From JADLBR01 sp020847615 (GTDB lineage: Bacteria > Verrucomicrobiota > Verrucomicrobiia > JADLBR01): a DNA stretch of 64,000 nucleotides. A model generated the notes under the pieces. The model was not told where the DNA came from. It saw only the letters and a program-made list of their open reading frames with translations, and did not search any database. This document shows, piece by piece, positions 1 through 8,733 of this stretch. The stretch lies in NCBI GenBank assembly GCA_026646655.1, contig JAPKHT010000003.1, positions 36,448-100,447 on the forward strand, in the 5' to 3' direction. The first letter of the stretch is position 1. Every line of letters starts with the position of its first letter. The position numbers and the translations under genes were made by a program.

Positions 1-562
1 CGAGCGGCTGTTGCGCGCCGAGGGGTTCGACGTCCGGCCGTTCGCCCGCGCCAGGGATTTTTTGGAGGCCTATCGACCGGGGGAGGACGGGTGCCTGGTG
101 CTGGACGTGTCGATGCCGGAACTCGACGGCATGGAGTTGCAGCGGCAACTGGCGCAGGCGGGCATCTCTTTGCCGGTCGTGTTTCTCACCGGGCGCGGGG
201 ACATCCCCATGAGCGTTCGCGCCATGAAGGCCGGGGCGGTCGATTTCCTGACCAAGCCGGTGAACGACTCCGACCTTCTGCGCGCGGTGCGCGCGGCGCT
301 CCGCGAGGCCGACGAGAGGCGGGCGGCCATCGCCGAGGCCGCGGTCCTGGGTGCGCGCTTCCAGCGGCTCACGCCGCGCGAGCGCGAGGTGATGGGGGGC
401 GTCGTCGCGGGAAAGCTCAACAAGCAGATCGCCGCGGACCTGGGCACCGGCGAGCAGAACATCAAGGTCCATCGGGGCCGGGTGATGCGGAAGATGGGCG
501 TCAGTTCGGTCGCCGACCTTGTGCGGGCGGCGCAGAAGCTGGCCACGGCCAGGGAGTGCTGA
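1..562 (+). CDS. FixJ/LuxR-type response regulator, 5'-truncated by window edge
   Basis: Two-component response regulator. The frame is already open at base 2 (GAG CGG CTG before the first possible TTG at 11), and the visible part begins in helix 1 of the receiver (LLRAEGFDV), so about 20 residues with the acidic pocket lie outside the window. Seen are the phospho-acceptor Asp in LVLDVSMP, the conserved Thr in VFLTGRGD, the Lys in FLTKPV, and then a LuxR helix-turn-helix (LTPREREV to LNKQIAADLG). This domain order is that of FixJ/NarL transcription activators. A partner histidine kinase would be expected upstream, outside the window. The target genes are not known; the sulfatase gene starts 190 bp downstream on the same strand. 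Confidence 0.9.
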   Translation, partial: ERLLRAEGFDVRPFARARDFLEAYRPGEDGCLVLDVSMPELDGMELQRQLAQAGISLPVVFLTGRGDIPMSVRAMKAGAVDFLTKPVNDSDLLRAVRAALREADERRAAIAEAAVLGARFQRLTPREREVMGGVVAGKLNKQIAADLGTGEQNIKVHRGRVMRKMGVSSVADLVRAAQKLATAREC

Positions 563-601
563 CCGCGGATGCCGGCTGGAGTTCCGGTCGGCGAACGGAT
601 A

Positions 602-617
602 TTGCACCAAGGTGTAA
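602..617. promoter_or_regulatory. 16-bp imperfect palindrome upstream of the sulfatase
   Basis: The 190-bp gap between the response regulator and the sulfatase holds TTGCACC-AA-GGTGTAA, an inverted repeat with one mismatch per arm. It lies about 135 bp upstream of the sulfatase start, where an activator could bind. No protein is assigned to it. Such palindromes also occur by chance, so this is only a candidate. Confidence 0.25.
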
Positions 618-752
618 TGGCGGGGTCGGGCGGCCCGCGCCAAGTTTCGGCCCGTTGGCAGAGTCCCGTCCGGTCGTCGAGGACAAGGTCCTTGCCGCCG
701 CGCGCGCGTTGGCGGGCGGGACCGGCGGAGGCCTCACACGGGGAGAATCGAG

Positions 753-2180
753 ATGACGACATCACCATACGGGGAGATCGCGTTGGCCGCCTTGCTGGCC
801 GCCGCCGCGGGCGCGCCTGCCGCGCCGCGGCCCAACATCGTCCACATCGTGGCCGATGATCTGGGCTGGAAGGACGTGGGCTTCAACGGGTGCCAGGATA
901 TCAAGACGCCGAATCTCGATGCGCTCGCCGCCGGCGGCGCGAGGCTCGCGCAGTTCTACGTCCAGCCGATGTGCACGCCGACGCGCGCGGCCCTGATGAC
1001 CGGCCGCTATCCCTTTCGCTACGGATTGCAGACGGCGGTGATCCCTTCGGTTTCCGCCTACGGCCTGGACACCGCCGAGTGGCTGATGCCCCAGTGCCTC
1101 AAGGAGGCGGGTTACAGGACGGCGATCATCGGCAAGTGGCATCTCGGGCACGCCGACAGGAAGTATTGGCCGCGGCAGCGCGGCTTCGACTACCAGTATG
1201 GAGCCATGATCGGCGAACTCGATTACTTCACCCACGAGGAGCATGGCGTGCTGGACTGGTTCCGGGACAACCGGCCGGTCAAGGAGGAAGGATACACCAC
1301 GACGCTCATCGGGAGGGACGCGGCGAGCCTGATCGAGGGGCACGATACCTCCGCGCCGCTCTACCTGTATCTCGCGTTCAATGCGCCCCACACACCCTAT
1401 CAGGCTCCGAAGGAATACGTGGATCGCTATCCCGGCATCGAGGACGCCACGCGGCGGACCTACGCCGGGATGGTGGCGTGCCTCGACGACGAGGTGGGCC
1501 GCGTCGTGGCAGCGCTCGAGAGCAGAAAGATGCGCGACAACACGCTGATCCTATTCCACAGCGACAACGGCGGGACGCGCAACGCGATGTTCGCGGGCGT
1601 CATGGCCGACATGTCGAAGGTGAAGATCCCGTGCGACAACGGCCCGTATCGCGATGGCAAAGGAACCCTGTACGAGGGGGCCACCCGCGTCTGCGCGCTG
1701 GCCAACTGGCCGGGACACATCCGGCCCGGCGAGGTGGACGGCATGATCCACGCCGTCGACATCTATCCGACGCTCGCCGCCCTGGCCGGTGCCTCCACCG
1801 CCAAGAGCAGGCCCTTGGATGGCGTCGACGTCTGGGAGACGATCTCGCGCGGGGGGCCTTCGCCGCGCTCGGAGGTCGTGTACAACATCGAACCGTTCCG
1901 CGCCGCGGTGCGGCGGGACGACTGGAAACTCGTCTGGCACACGCTCCTGCCGCCCGCGGTCGAGTTGTTCGACCTCGCGCGGGATCCGTCGGAGCGGAAC
2001 AACCTCGCCGGGCGGCACCCCGACAAGGTGGCCGAGCTGCGGCGGCGCATTGAGGCGCTGTCCAAGGAGAGCGCCAAACCGCTGTTCCTGATCGATCAGT
2101 TCAAGGCCGTCATGAAGGGATTGCACGGCGAACCGATCCTGCCCATCGACGAGGACTACGCCGGGGTCGAGATGCCATGA
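753..2180 (+). CDS. Secreted arylsulfatase (sulfatase family, Cys-type)
   Basis: Hydrolyses sulfate esters, probably on glycans, after export. A signal peptide (about residues 1-24, LAALLAAAAGAPAA) precedes the sulfatase core. The metal-binding DD sits at residues 35-36 (IVADDLGWKD). The signature CTPTRAALMTGR has Cys74 as the residue converted to formylglycine. GKWHLGH and SDNGG follow, the latter giving later metal ligands. The length, 475 residues, is normal for the family. The ATG is preceded by a GGGAG-type ribosome-binding site. The stop overlaps the start of the following FadL-like gene (ATGA), so the two are probably translated together. The substrate is unknown. An anaerobic or FGE-type maturation enzyme is needed, and none is seen in the window. 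Confidence 0.93.
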   Translation: MTTSPYGEIALAALLAAAAGAPAAPRPNIVHIVADDLGWKDVGFNGCQDIKTPNLDALAAGGARLAQFYVQPMCTPTRAALMTGRYPFRYGLQTAVIPSVSAYGLDTAEWLMPQCLKEAGYRTAIIGKWHLGHADRKYWPRQRGFDYQYGAMIGELDYFTHEEHGVLDWFRDNRPVKEEGYTTTLIGRDAASLIEGHDTSAPLYLYLAFNAPHTPYQAPKEYVDRYPGIEDATRRTYAGMVACLDDEVGRVVAALESRKMRDNTLILFHSDNGGTRNAMFAGVMADMSKVKIPCDNGPYRDGKGTLYEGATRVCALANWPGHIRPGEVDGMIHAVDIYPTLAALAGASTAKSRPLDGVDVWETISRGGPSPRSEVVYNIEPFRAAVRRDDWKLVWHTLLPPAVELFDLARDPSERNNLAGRHPDKVAELRRRIEALSKESAKPLFLIDQFKAVMKGLHGEPILPIDEDYAGVEMP

Positions 2181-3655
2181 CGCTGAGGAAACGGTGGTTG
2201 TGGATGTGTGCGCGCGGGCTTGCGCTATGCGGGTGGGGCGCCCTGTCGCACGGGGCGGGGTTGAGCGTCTACGAGAATGGCTCGCCCGACCAGGGCCGGG
2301 CGGCGGCCGGGCGTGCGGCGGCGGCCGAGGACGCATCGACGGCCTGGGGCAACCCCGCGGGCATGGTACTGCTCCCGGAACCGGAGTACGTCTCTGGCGC
2401 AAACGCGATGTTCTTCGACGTGAAATTCGACCCGGACGGGCGGACCGACGTGGACGGCGGCGCGGGCGGCAACGCGGGCGGGTTTCTGCCGGCGCTGGGG
2501 AGTTTCTTCGTGCAGCCGTTGAACGACCGCGTCGCCATCGGGTCCAGCATGACCGGGCTGATGGGGGCGGGCCTTGGCTATGACGAGGACTGGGCCGGGC
2601 GCTACTACAGCCAGGAGTTCAGCCTGATGGCGGTGGGCTTCAGCCCGTCCGTCGGGCTCCGCGTTGCCGATTGGCTTTCCGTGGGCGCTACGGCGACGAT
2701 CGGCTACGCCCGCGTCAGCGCCGAGACCATGCTCAACAATGGCGGCGACGTGGTGGGCGATACGCTCGCCGACACGATCGACAACCTGCAGGGCATGCTG
2801 GACGGACTGCCCGGCTGGGGCATCGGCTGGCTGCCGGGCGGCGGCCCGGGCGGCGGTATCTTCGATCGCGCCGGCGACGTCCGCGAGAAGATAACCGATC
2901 TGGCGGGGGCGCTGGAGCGCGCAGAGGATATCGCTTCGTCCGACGATAACTACGACGACGGGCTGGTCGAGATCTGCGACGACGCGTGGGGGGTGGGCGC
3001 GAGCTTTGGCGTGCTGGTGCAGCCGGGGCGGAACGTGCGCGTCGGCGTGGTCTACCGCAGCCCGATCGAGTTCACCTTCAAGGACACCCTGCGCGTGACC
3101 GGGCGCGGCGCCGTCATGGAGGCGCTGGCCGGAGCGCTGGACATCGAGCGCACCGACGTCGAGTTGACCCTGCGCGTGCCGCAGGAGGTCATGGCCAGCG
3201 CCGTCTGGCAGGTGTGCCCCGCGCTTGCGCTGATGGGCAACATCGGGTGGCAGAATTGGGAGGACGTGGGCGACATGAAGATCTCGGTGGATGCCGCGCG
3301 GGACGTGGAAACCTCGTCCGAGATCCCGATGCTCGACACGTGGCACTTCGCGGTGGGGACGCGTTTTCGGCCGTGCCGGAGGCTGGCCGCGTCGCTGGGT
3401 TGGGCGTACGACACCTCCGCGCTCGAACTCGATGCGCGCGGCCCGGCGCTGCCCGTGGATCGACACATCCGCTACTCGGCGGGCATCGAGTACGACTGGA
3501 AGGAGGACGTGACCCTCGGCCTCAATTACACGCTCCTCGACATGGGGCGCAATTCGCTCGACGTGCACAGCAATTCTCTCACCGGGCATGTGTCGGGCGC
3601 GTACGACAAAGCCTACGGGCATATCGTGGGCGTGAACCTGCGCTGGAGATTTTGA
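2177..3655 (+). CDS. OmpP1/FadL/TodX-family outer-membrane protein
   Basis: Outer-membrane beta-barrel of the FadL family, which lets hydrophobic molecules pass the outer membrane. A signal peptide (WMCARGLALCGWGALSHG) is followed by the N-terminal hatch region typical of FadL (GLSVYENGSPDQGRAAAG, AWGNPAGM). The chain ends in a beta-strand with terminal Phe (VGVNLRWRF), the usual outer-membrane assembly signal. Residues about 190-265 form a Gly/Asp-rich insertion between strands. Its start overlaps the sulfatase stop by four bases. Coupling of a FadL barrel to a sulfatase suggests that the pair handles a sulfated amphiphile, but the sequence does not prove this. Confidence 0.85.
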   Translation: MTLRKRWLWMCARGLALCGWGALSHGAGLSVYENGSPDQGRAAAGRAAAAEDASTAWGNPAGMVLLPEPEYVSGANAMFFDVKFDPDGRTDVDGGAGGNAGGFLPALGSFFVQPLNDRVAIGSSMTGLMGAGLGYDEDWAGRYYSQEFSLMAVGFSPSVGLRVADWLSVGATATIGYARVSAETMLNNGGDVVGDTLADTIDNLQGMLDGLPGWGIGWLPGGGPGGGIFDRAGDVREKITDLAGALERAEDIASSDDNYDDGLVEICDDAWGVGASFGVLVQPGRNVRVGVVYRSPIEFTFKDTLRVTGRGAVMEALAGALDIERTDVELTLRVPQEVMASAVWQVCPALALMGNIGWQNWEDVGDMKISVDAARDVETSSEIPMLDTWHFAVGTRFRPCRRLAASLGWAYDTSALELDARGPALPVDRHIRYSAGIEYDWKEDVTLGLNYTLLDMGRNSLDVHSNSLTGHVSGAYDKAYGHIVGVNLRWRF

Positions 3656-3681
3656 ATTCCCGGCGTCGCGAGGGGCTAGCC

Positions 3682-4854
3682 ATGAACGATCGATCGGGGG
3701 ACTTTTCCATGGCCCTGGGCGGGCCGCTGTACCAGCTCTATATAAGGTCGGGTCTGGCGAGGCCGCCGCTGGACCTGCTCGCGCGGCGGCTGGTGGCGAT
3801 CCCGCTGTTCGCCTGGCTGCCGCTGGCGCTGCTCAGCCTGTGGGGCGGGGCGGCGTTCGGGGGTGTCGAGGTGCCCTTTCTGAAAGACATCGAGGCGCAC
3901 GTGCGCTTTCTGATCGCGTTGCCCCTGTTCATCGTGGCGGAGCCGATCGTGCACGTGCGGTTGCGGGCGGTCATCGCGCACTTCACGGAGGCGGGGATCG
4001 TGCCGGCGTCGGAGCGCGGCGCGTTCGACAGGATACTGGAATCGGCGATCCGATGGCGGAATTCGATCGCGGTCGAGCTCGCCCTGGTGGCGCTGGCATT
4101 GACGGTGGGGCGGTCTGCGTGGCTGGCCGAGGGCGCGCTCAAGACGGCGACGTGGTACGCGCACCCGGGCGCGGGCGGAGTCGAGCTGACCGCGGCGGGG
4201 CAGTGGTACACCTGGGTGAGCGTGCCTTTCTTCCAGTTCATCACCTTTCGCTGGTTCTACCGGATGCTGGTGTGGTTCGGCGCGCTCTTGCGCATCTCGC
4301 GCATGGATCTCCGCCTAGTGCCGACGCACGCGGACCGCTCCGGCGGCCTCGGGTTCCTCGGCACCACGGTGGAGGCCTTCGCGCCTCTGGTGAGCGCGCA
4401 GGGCGCGCTGGTCGCCGGCCTCATCGCCAGCCAGGTTTTCTACGGCGGCAAGGCGGTCATGGATTTCAAGATCGAGATGATCGGCGCCCTCGTGCTCGCG
4501 ATGGCGCAGGTGCTGCTGCCGCTGTGCGTCTTTCTGCCGAGGCTGGCGAAGTGCCGGCGCGACGGTCTCCACGCGTACGGGCGCCTGTGCAGCGAATACG
4601 TGGACCGCTTCGACCGGAAGTGGATCCGGGGCCAGGGGCGCGAGGGGCAGGACTTGCTTGGGCACGGCGACATCGGGGCGCTGGCGGACATCGGCAGCGC
4701 CTATGACGCCGTGCGCGGCATGCGGTCGTTTCCGTTTGGCAGGAAGGAGGTCGTCCAGCTCGCGGTGGCCGCGATGCTGCCGGTGGCGCCCCTGTTCCTG
4801 ACCATGATGTCCCCGGCCGAATTGCTGAAAAAGATCATGGGATTCCTGATGTGA
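3682..4854 (+). CDS. Multi-pass inner-membrane protein of unknown function
   Basis: A 390-residue protein with hydrophobic segments at about residues 38-57, 75-92, 127-147, 175-195, 237-260, 265-290 and near the C-terminus. Between the third and fourth segments is a short soluble stretch (WYAHPGAGG...GQWYTW); after about residue 285 comes a charged cytoplasmic-looking region (LCSEYVDRFDRKWIRGQGR). I do not recognise the family by name. Similar uncharacterised membrane proteins of this length occur in many bacteria. The ATG at 3682 was chosen because the upstream part of the frame lies over the FadL gene in another frame. It follows the FadL-like gene by 26 bp on the same strand and may be the third gene of that operon. 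Confidence 0.7.
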   Translation: MNDRSGDFSMALGGPLYQLYIRSGLARPPLDLLARRLVAIPLFAWLPLALLSLWGGAAFGGVEVPFLKDIEAHVRFLIALPLFIVAEPIVHVRLRAVIAHFTEAGIVPASERGAFDRILESAIRWRNSIAVELALVALALTVGRSAWLAEGALKTATWYAHPGAGGVELTAAGQWYTWVSVPFFQFITFRWFYRMLVWFGALLRISRMDLRLVPTHADRSGGLGFLGTTVEAFAPLVSAQGALVAGLIASQVFYGGKAVMDFKIEMIGALVLAMAQVLLPLCVFLPRLAKCRRDGLHAYGRLCSEYVDRFDRKWIRGQGREGQDLLGHGDIGALADIGSAYDAVRGMRSFPFGRKEVVQLAVAAMLPVAPLFLTMMSPAELLKKIMGFLM

Positions 4855-4901
4855 TGCCCGCGGGGATGCCGGGGGGAAGCTCTTGTCCGGTCGCCCGTCC
4901 G

Positions 4902-6164
4902 TCACTCACCCGCGCTGAGCCAGGGGAGATCGAATCGGGCGAATTGTATCTCATCCCAGTAACGCGTGCTGCCCTCGGGGCCGCGCTCGTAGACGAGGCC
5001 GATGGTGCCGTCGTCGAGGATGGCGATGTCCGAATAGGAGGAGGGGTGAGGCCAGATGGTTCTTCCTTGGGACCATGTCGCTCCCTCGTCGCAGCTGACG
5101 CGGACCGTGAGGTTGGTGCGACCGTACGGGTGCTTCGGTTCGCGGCATGGTGAGGCGGGGCCGGAGAAGAGGAGGCGATTCTTGTCGTTGGGCGGCGCAA
5201 GGTGGAATCGCTCCACGGCGCCATGGCAGCGGGGCGTGATGAGTTCTTCGGCGCGGCGCGCGGGTTCCCAGGTCTCGCCGCCGTCGCGGCTGATGGCGAC
5301 GCGGTGGCGCAGGTTGTCGGGGGCGTCCTCGGCGCTCTCGTCGCGCGCGACGAGCATCACGTCTCCGTTGGCCAATTCCACCAGCTGGCACTCGCTGGTG
5401 TCCTGCCCGACCGTGCCGCCCAATCTCCATGTCGCGCCGTGATCGTCGCTGTAGAACACGTGGGAGAAACTCCGCAGGCGTCCGCCGCCGATGTCCTCGC
5501 GGTGGCGGGCGGGGACGATGAGGCGACCGGCCTTCGGGCCGGAGCGGAGCTGGACGATGGCGTTGCCGGGACCGATCCCGTAGCGCTGTGACCAGCCCCT
5601 GGCCCAGGCCGCGCCGCGCCCTTCGCTGGAGGGATCGTCATCGGCGGTCCCTGCGCGGAGCGTATCCCACTTGGGCATTGTGACCTGCGCGTGGATGGAG
5701 GTCGGGCCGTGCCATGTGGCGCCGTCATCGGCGCTGGTGAAATGGGCGAACTGTTTCTTGTCGCGAAGGAAGAAGAGCCAGAGTTTTCCAGTCGTGCGGT
5801 CTCGGCCGACGGTGATGTCGGTGCAGGGGCGCGCGCCGTCGTCAAAGACGAGCTGTTCGGCGCCCCACGTGCGGCCCTTGTCGCGGCTGCGTTTTATGAC
5901 GATATCGTGGTCGCCAATGTCGCCGGGGCCGTCGTTGCGTTTCTCGGCGAAGGCCAGCAGGTCGCCGCTGGGCGCGCGGATGAGCGCGGGGATGCGGTAG
6001 TTGGGTTTGTTCTTGGGTGTGGCGGAAAAGACGGTGGTGGTTTCGAATAGGGATGCGGGCTGGGAGGTCTGTTTTTCGGGGGGCGCTCCGCCGGTGGGGG
6101 CGATGCAAGCGATCAAGCCGACGATTCTGGCGGCCGAACGCGCTGGCGTTTGGTGGGCGCGCAC
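4902..6164 (-). CDS. Exo-alpha-sialidase (BNR/Asp-box propeller), second gene of the pair
   Basis: Glycoside hydrolase of the sialidase type, removing terminal sialic acids. Seen are the YRIP motif (NYRIPALIRAPSGDLLAFAE) that carries one catalytic Arg, and five Asp-boxes: SRDKGRTW, SADDGATW, SDDHGATW, SRDGGETW and SCDEGATW. The N-terminus is uncertain. The longest frame starts at ATG 6245 inside the preceding gene, but its first 40 codons would translate a structured repeat (6130-6200). A GTG at 6164 gives RSAARIVGLIAC, where LIAC resembles a lipobox; a TTG lies further in. The repeat may have altered the original start. It follows the other sialidase with no spacer and shares its presumed promoter. 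Confidence 0.85.
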   Translation of the reverse strand: MRAHQTPARSAARIVGLIACIAPTGGAPPEKQTSQPASLFETTTVFSATPKNKPNYRIPALIRAPSGDLLAFAEKRNDGPGDIGDHDIVIKRSRDKGRTWGAEQLVFDDGARPCTDITVGRDRTTGKLWLFFLRDKKQFAHFTSADDGATWHGPTSIHAQVTMPKWDTLRAGTADDDPSSEGRGAAWARGWSQRYGIGPGNAIVQLRSGPKAGRLIVPARHREDIGGGRLRSFSHVFYSDDHGATWRLGGTVGQDTSECQLVELANGDVMLVARDESAEDAPDNLRHRVAISRDGGETWEPARRAEELITPRCHGAVERFHLAPPNDKNRLLFSGPASPCREPKHPYGRTNLTVRVSCDEGATWSQGRTIWPHPSSYSDIAILDDGTIGLVYERGPEGSTRYWDEIQFARFDLPWLSAGE

Positions 6165-6200
6165 GAGAGGCGCGGACCAAAGCCCTAAGGCTTCGGCTAC
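6130..6200. repeat. Cloverleaf repeat, variant with enlarged middle arm
   Basis: A diverged copy of the 51-nt element found at 9181, 15906, 30454, 45483 and 57916. It keeps arm AACGC-GCTG-GCGTT, arm AAGCC-CTAA-GGCTT and most of the outer stem (right side CGGCTAC). The middle arm is TGG...CCA as elsewhere but encloses a 23-nt insert instead of 3 nt, giving 71 nt in all. It lies between the two sialidase genes, just after the stop of the upstream one (6215-6217, minus strand). Confidence 0.7.
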
Positions 6201-6214
6201 GCTATGGCGCCCTG

Positions 6215-7429
6215 TCACGGCACGGCCTTTCCATCCACCAGCCACGCGAGGTTGAACCGCGCCACAGTGAGGCGACCCGTCTTATAGATGTTGGCGCCGT
6301 CGGTGGCGCCGCGCTCGTAGAAGCAGAGGACGGTGCCGTCTCTCGTTGCGGCGAGGTCGCTGTAGCCGCTGAAACCCTCCTCCAGCAGGCGGCTCGTGGG
6401 CCAGGTGGCGCCGTCGTCTTCGCTGAGTTTCACGGACACGTTGATGCGGTCACGCGATTTGCCGGGGGCCTCTTTTCCATCCTTGCGGGAGAGGTTGTGG
6501 GGATTGGCGAAGACGATGTGCCGGTCGTCGGCGCGGACGATGCTGCCCATGCAGATGGGCTCCAGGAGCGCGTCGTCGAAGCGGGGAGGGGACCAGCCCG
6601 TGGCGCCGTCGGGGCTCGTGGTGATAATGCGGCGGTGGGCATCGGACTCGCTGCGGGCGTTGAGCATCACGCGGCCATCGGACAATTCCACGGCGACTGT
6701 CTCGTTCGGGTACCGGACCGGGGGTGCATCGGGGATGGCGATGTCGCCCCGGCGCCAAGATTTTCCGCCATCGTCGCTGTGGATCGTGGCGGTGACCGAT
6801 GGCCGGTGGGCGTGGCCGCCGGTGCCGAGGGACATCCAGATGGGAACGACCAGACGGCCTTTGTGCGCGCCCCGCTGCAACTGGATCCCGTGCGCCGGGC
6901 CGGTGGCGATCACCTTCCAATCGTACTCGGGACGGAACTTCTCGAACGTGGCGGTGATCTCGACGGGCGGGGACCACGTGGCGCCCTCGTCGTCGCTGCG
7001 CATGTGGAAGCAGCGCATGTATTCGAGGCAGTAGAGGAAATGCACGGCGCCCGTCTGCATGTCCGCAATGGCGACGGGGTTGTTGGCGGTGTTGTCGCCG
7101 GGCCTGTCCAGATTCTGTGCGGCGGCGACGGGGTTGACGGGTTGGTCGCCCTCGACGTGGACGATGGTCTGGCGCGGACCCCAGGTGCGCCCGCCGTCCT
7201 CGTTGCGGCGCATCAGGATATCGATGGGACCCCAGTCCCCCTTGTCGCTCCTGCGGGCCTCGCAATAGGCGAGGACGGTGCCCTTGGCCGTGACCACGAT
7301 GCCCGGGATCCGGTAGAGCGCGTAGCCCCCCTGACCCGCCTCGAACAGATCGATCTTCTCGATGCCGGCGGCGGGTGCGGTGATGGCTGATGCGAGCGTG
7401 ATGGCGGTGGCGAGGATGGCTCGTTGCAT
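6215..7429 (-). CDS. Exo-alpha-sialidase (BNR/Asp-box propeller), first gene of the pair
   Basis: Secreted sialidase of 404 residues. A signal peptide (MQRAILATAITLASAITAPAAG) is followed by YRIPGIVVTAKG, with the catalytic Arg of the RIP motif, and Asp-boxes NEDGGRTW, SDDEGATW, SDDGGKSW and SEDDGATW, plus a degenerate SPDGATGW. The Glu/Tyr nucleophile pair of the family lies in the C-terminal half but cannot be assigned by eye. ATG 7429 was chosen over an in-frame ATG 33 bp upstream because AGGAGATA lies at the right distance before it and the signal peptide then has normal length. It is divergent from the GntR/LacI-type regulator, and an operator-like palindrome lies 60-80 bp upstream. Confidence 0.92.
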   Translation of the reverse strand: MQRAILATAITLASAITAPAAGIEKIDLFEAGQGGYALYRIPGIVVTAKGTVLAYCEARRSDKGDWGPIDILMRRNEDGGRTWGPRQTIVHVEGDQPVNPVAAAQNLDRPGDNTANNPVAIADMQTGAVHFLYCLEYMRCFHMRSDDEGATWSPPVEITATFEKFRPEYDWKVIATGPAHGIQLQRGAHKGRLVVPIWMSLGTGGHAHRPSVTATIHSDDGGKSWRRGDIAIPDAPPVRYPNETVAVELSDGRVMLNARSESDAHRRIITTSPDGATGWSPPRFDDALLEPICMGSIVRADDRHIVFANPHNLSRKDGKEAPGKSRDRINVSVKLSEDDGATWPTSRLLEEGFSGYSDLAATRDGTVLCFYERGATDGANIYKTGRLTVARFNLAWLVDGKAVP

Positions 7430-7488
7430 GGCGTATCTCCTGGCAAATAGCATAGCCTGCATCGGCCCCGGCGGGCAGTCTGATTAGT

Positions 7489-7509
7489 CTGGTTAAATAA
7501 ATTGACCAG
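7489..7509. promoter_or_regulatory. Palindromic operator candidate between sialidase and GntR-type regulator
   Basis: CTGGTTAA-ATAAA-TTGACCAG is a 21-bp inverted repeat with one mismatch. It ends one base before the ATG of the regulator and lies 60-80 bp upstream of the sialidase start, so binding could repress both genes. The surrounding 25 bases are unusually AT-rich for this window. GntR-type regulators bind such short palindromes, and the neighbouring regulator is the obvious candidate for binding. Confidence 0.6.
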
Positions 7510-7510
7510 T

Positions 7511-8608
7511 ATGCCGCCCGGGGCCACCGTGGGCGGCGTGTTGGCGGTGCCGGAACATGTGCCCCTGGCGGCGCGCGTGGTCGGGGCGTTGCGCTCGGCC
7601 CTGCGCGGGGGCGAGTGGTCGGGCTGGCTGCCCGGGGAGCGCGCGCTGAGCGAGCGGCTGGGGGTGAGCCGGCCGACGCTGCGGGCGGCGCTGGCGGAAC
7701 TGGAGCGCGAGGGTTGGGTGCGCGCTGAGCAGGGCAAACGTCGTCAGATCTTGCGCGGCGGGGGTGGGCCGCGGCGCCGGGTGGTGGCGATGCTGGCGCC
7801 CGAGCCATTGGAGGGGTTGCCGGCGCAGGTGATTTTCTGGATCGACCGGCTGAGGGAGCGGTTGGATGCGGAAGGGTGGCAACTGGAGATGCACTGTGAT
7901 CGGGCGTGCTATTCGGGGCGCCCGGAAAGGGCGCTGGAGCGGGAGGTGGGTTCGACGAACGCGGGGGTGTGGCTGCTGCTGCGAACGACGCAGCGGGCGC
8001 AGCGCTGGTTCCAGGGCCGGGGCGTGCCGTGCGTCTTGTCAGGGACGTGCCATGTTGGAATTGATCTGCCGGCGGTGGACGTGGATCTGAGGGCGGTATG
8101 CAGGCACGCGGCGGGACTTCTGCTGGGCCGCGGGCATCGCCGGATCGCGCTGATCTTGCACGCGGGCATGCAGGCCGGCGACGTGGCCAGCGAGGCCGGG
8201 TTCCTGGAGGCGTTCATTGCGTCGGGGCATCAGGGGGCGGCGCCGCGGGTGGTGCGCCATGACGGCACGAGAGCGGGGGTGATGCGCGTCGTGGAGGGAC
8301 TCATGAGGCACGGCGATGGGCCGACGGCCCTGATCGTGGCAAGGTCGGCCCCCGCGCTGGTGGCGCTGACGCACCTGCAGCGCATCGGGTTCCGGGTCCC
8401 GGGCGACGTTTCGCTCGTGGCGCGGGATGACGACCATTTCCTGGAGCACACGTCGCCCGAGCTGGCGCGCTACCGGTATGACCCGGCGCTGCACGAGCGA
8501 CGGGTGTTCCGGCTGCTGATGGAGACGGCGCAGGGAAGGGGGGCGGGGCGGCAGGTGTACGGGATGGCCCGCCTTGTGCCGGGGGAAACCCTGGCGCATC
8601 GGAGTTGA
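7511..8608 (+). CDS. GntR-HTH / LacI-type sugar-responsive transcription regulator
   Basis: A DNA-binding repressor or activator with an N-terminal GntR winged helix (GWLPGERALSERLGVSRPTLRAALAELEREGWV, about residues 30-70) joined to a periplasmic-binding-protein-like sensor domain of the LacI family (about 85-360; HRRIALIL, VPGDVSLVARDD). This hybrid layout is common in Verrucomicrobiota and Lentisphaerota. The effector is probably a sugar released by the divergent sialidases, but this is inference. ATG 7511 was taken as start. A TTG at 7502 is in frame but lies inside the palindrome at 7489-7509. Neither has a clear ribosome-binding site. The gene stands alone on its strand. Confidence 0.88.
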   Translation: MPPGATVGGVLAVPEHVPLAARVVGALRSALRGGEWSGWLPGERALSERLGVSRPTLRAALAELEREGWVRAEQGKRRQILRGGGGPRRRVVAMLAPEPLEGLPAQVIFWIDRLRERLDAEGWQLEMHCDRACYSGRPERALEREVGSTNAGVWLLLRTTQRAQRWFQGRGVPCVLSGTCHVGIDLPAVDVDLRAVCRHAAGLLLGRGHRRIALILHAGMQAGDVASEAGFLEAFIASGHQGAAPRVVRHDGTRAGVMRVVEGLMRHGDGPTALIVARSAPALVALTHLQRIGFRVPGDVSLVARDDDHFLEHTSPELARYRYDPALHERRVFRLLMETAQGRGAGRQVYGMARLVPGETLAHRS

Positions 8609-8733
8609 CGCCGGGCGGTTCTTGGGTGAGAATAGCTAGGTGTCCGCATTAGAAGCGGGCGCATCCGGGCTTCACCTTGTGTCATGGCTGAGGGATCGGC
8701 GCAATTCAACAGATGGCACATTGGAGAAGTAGT

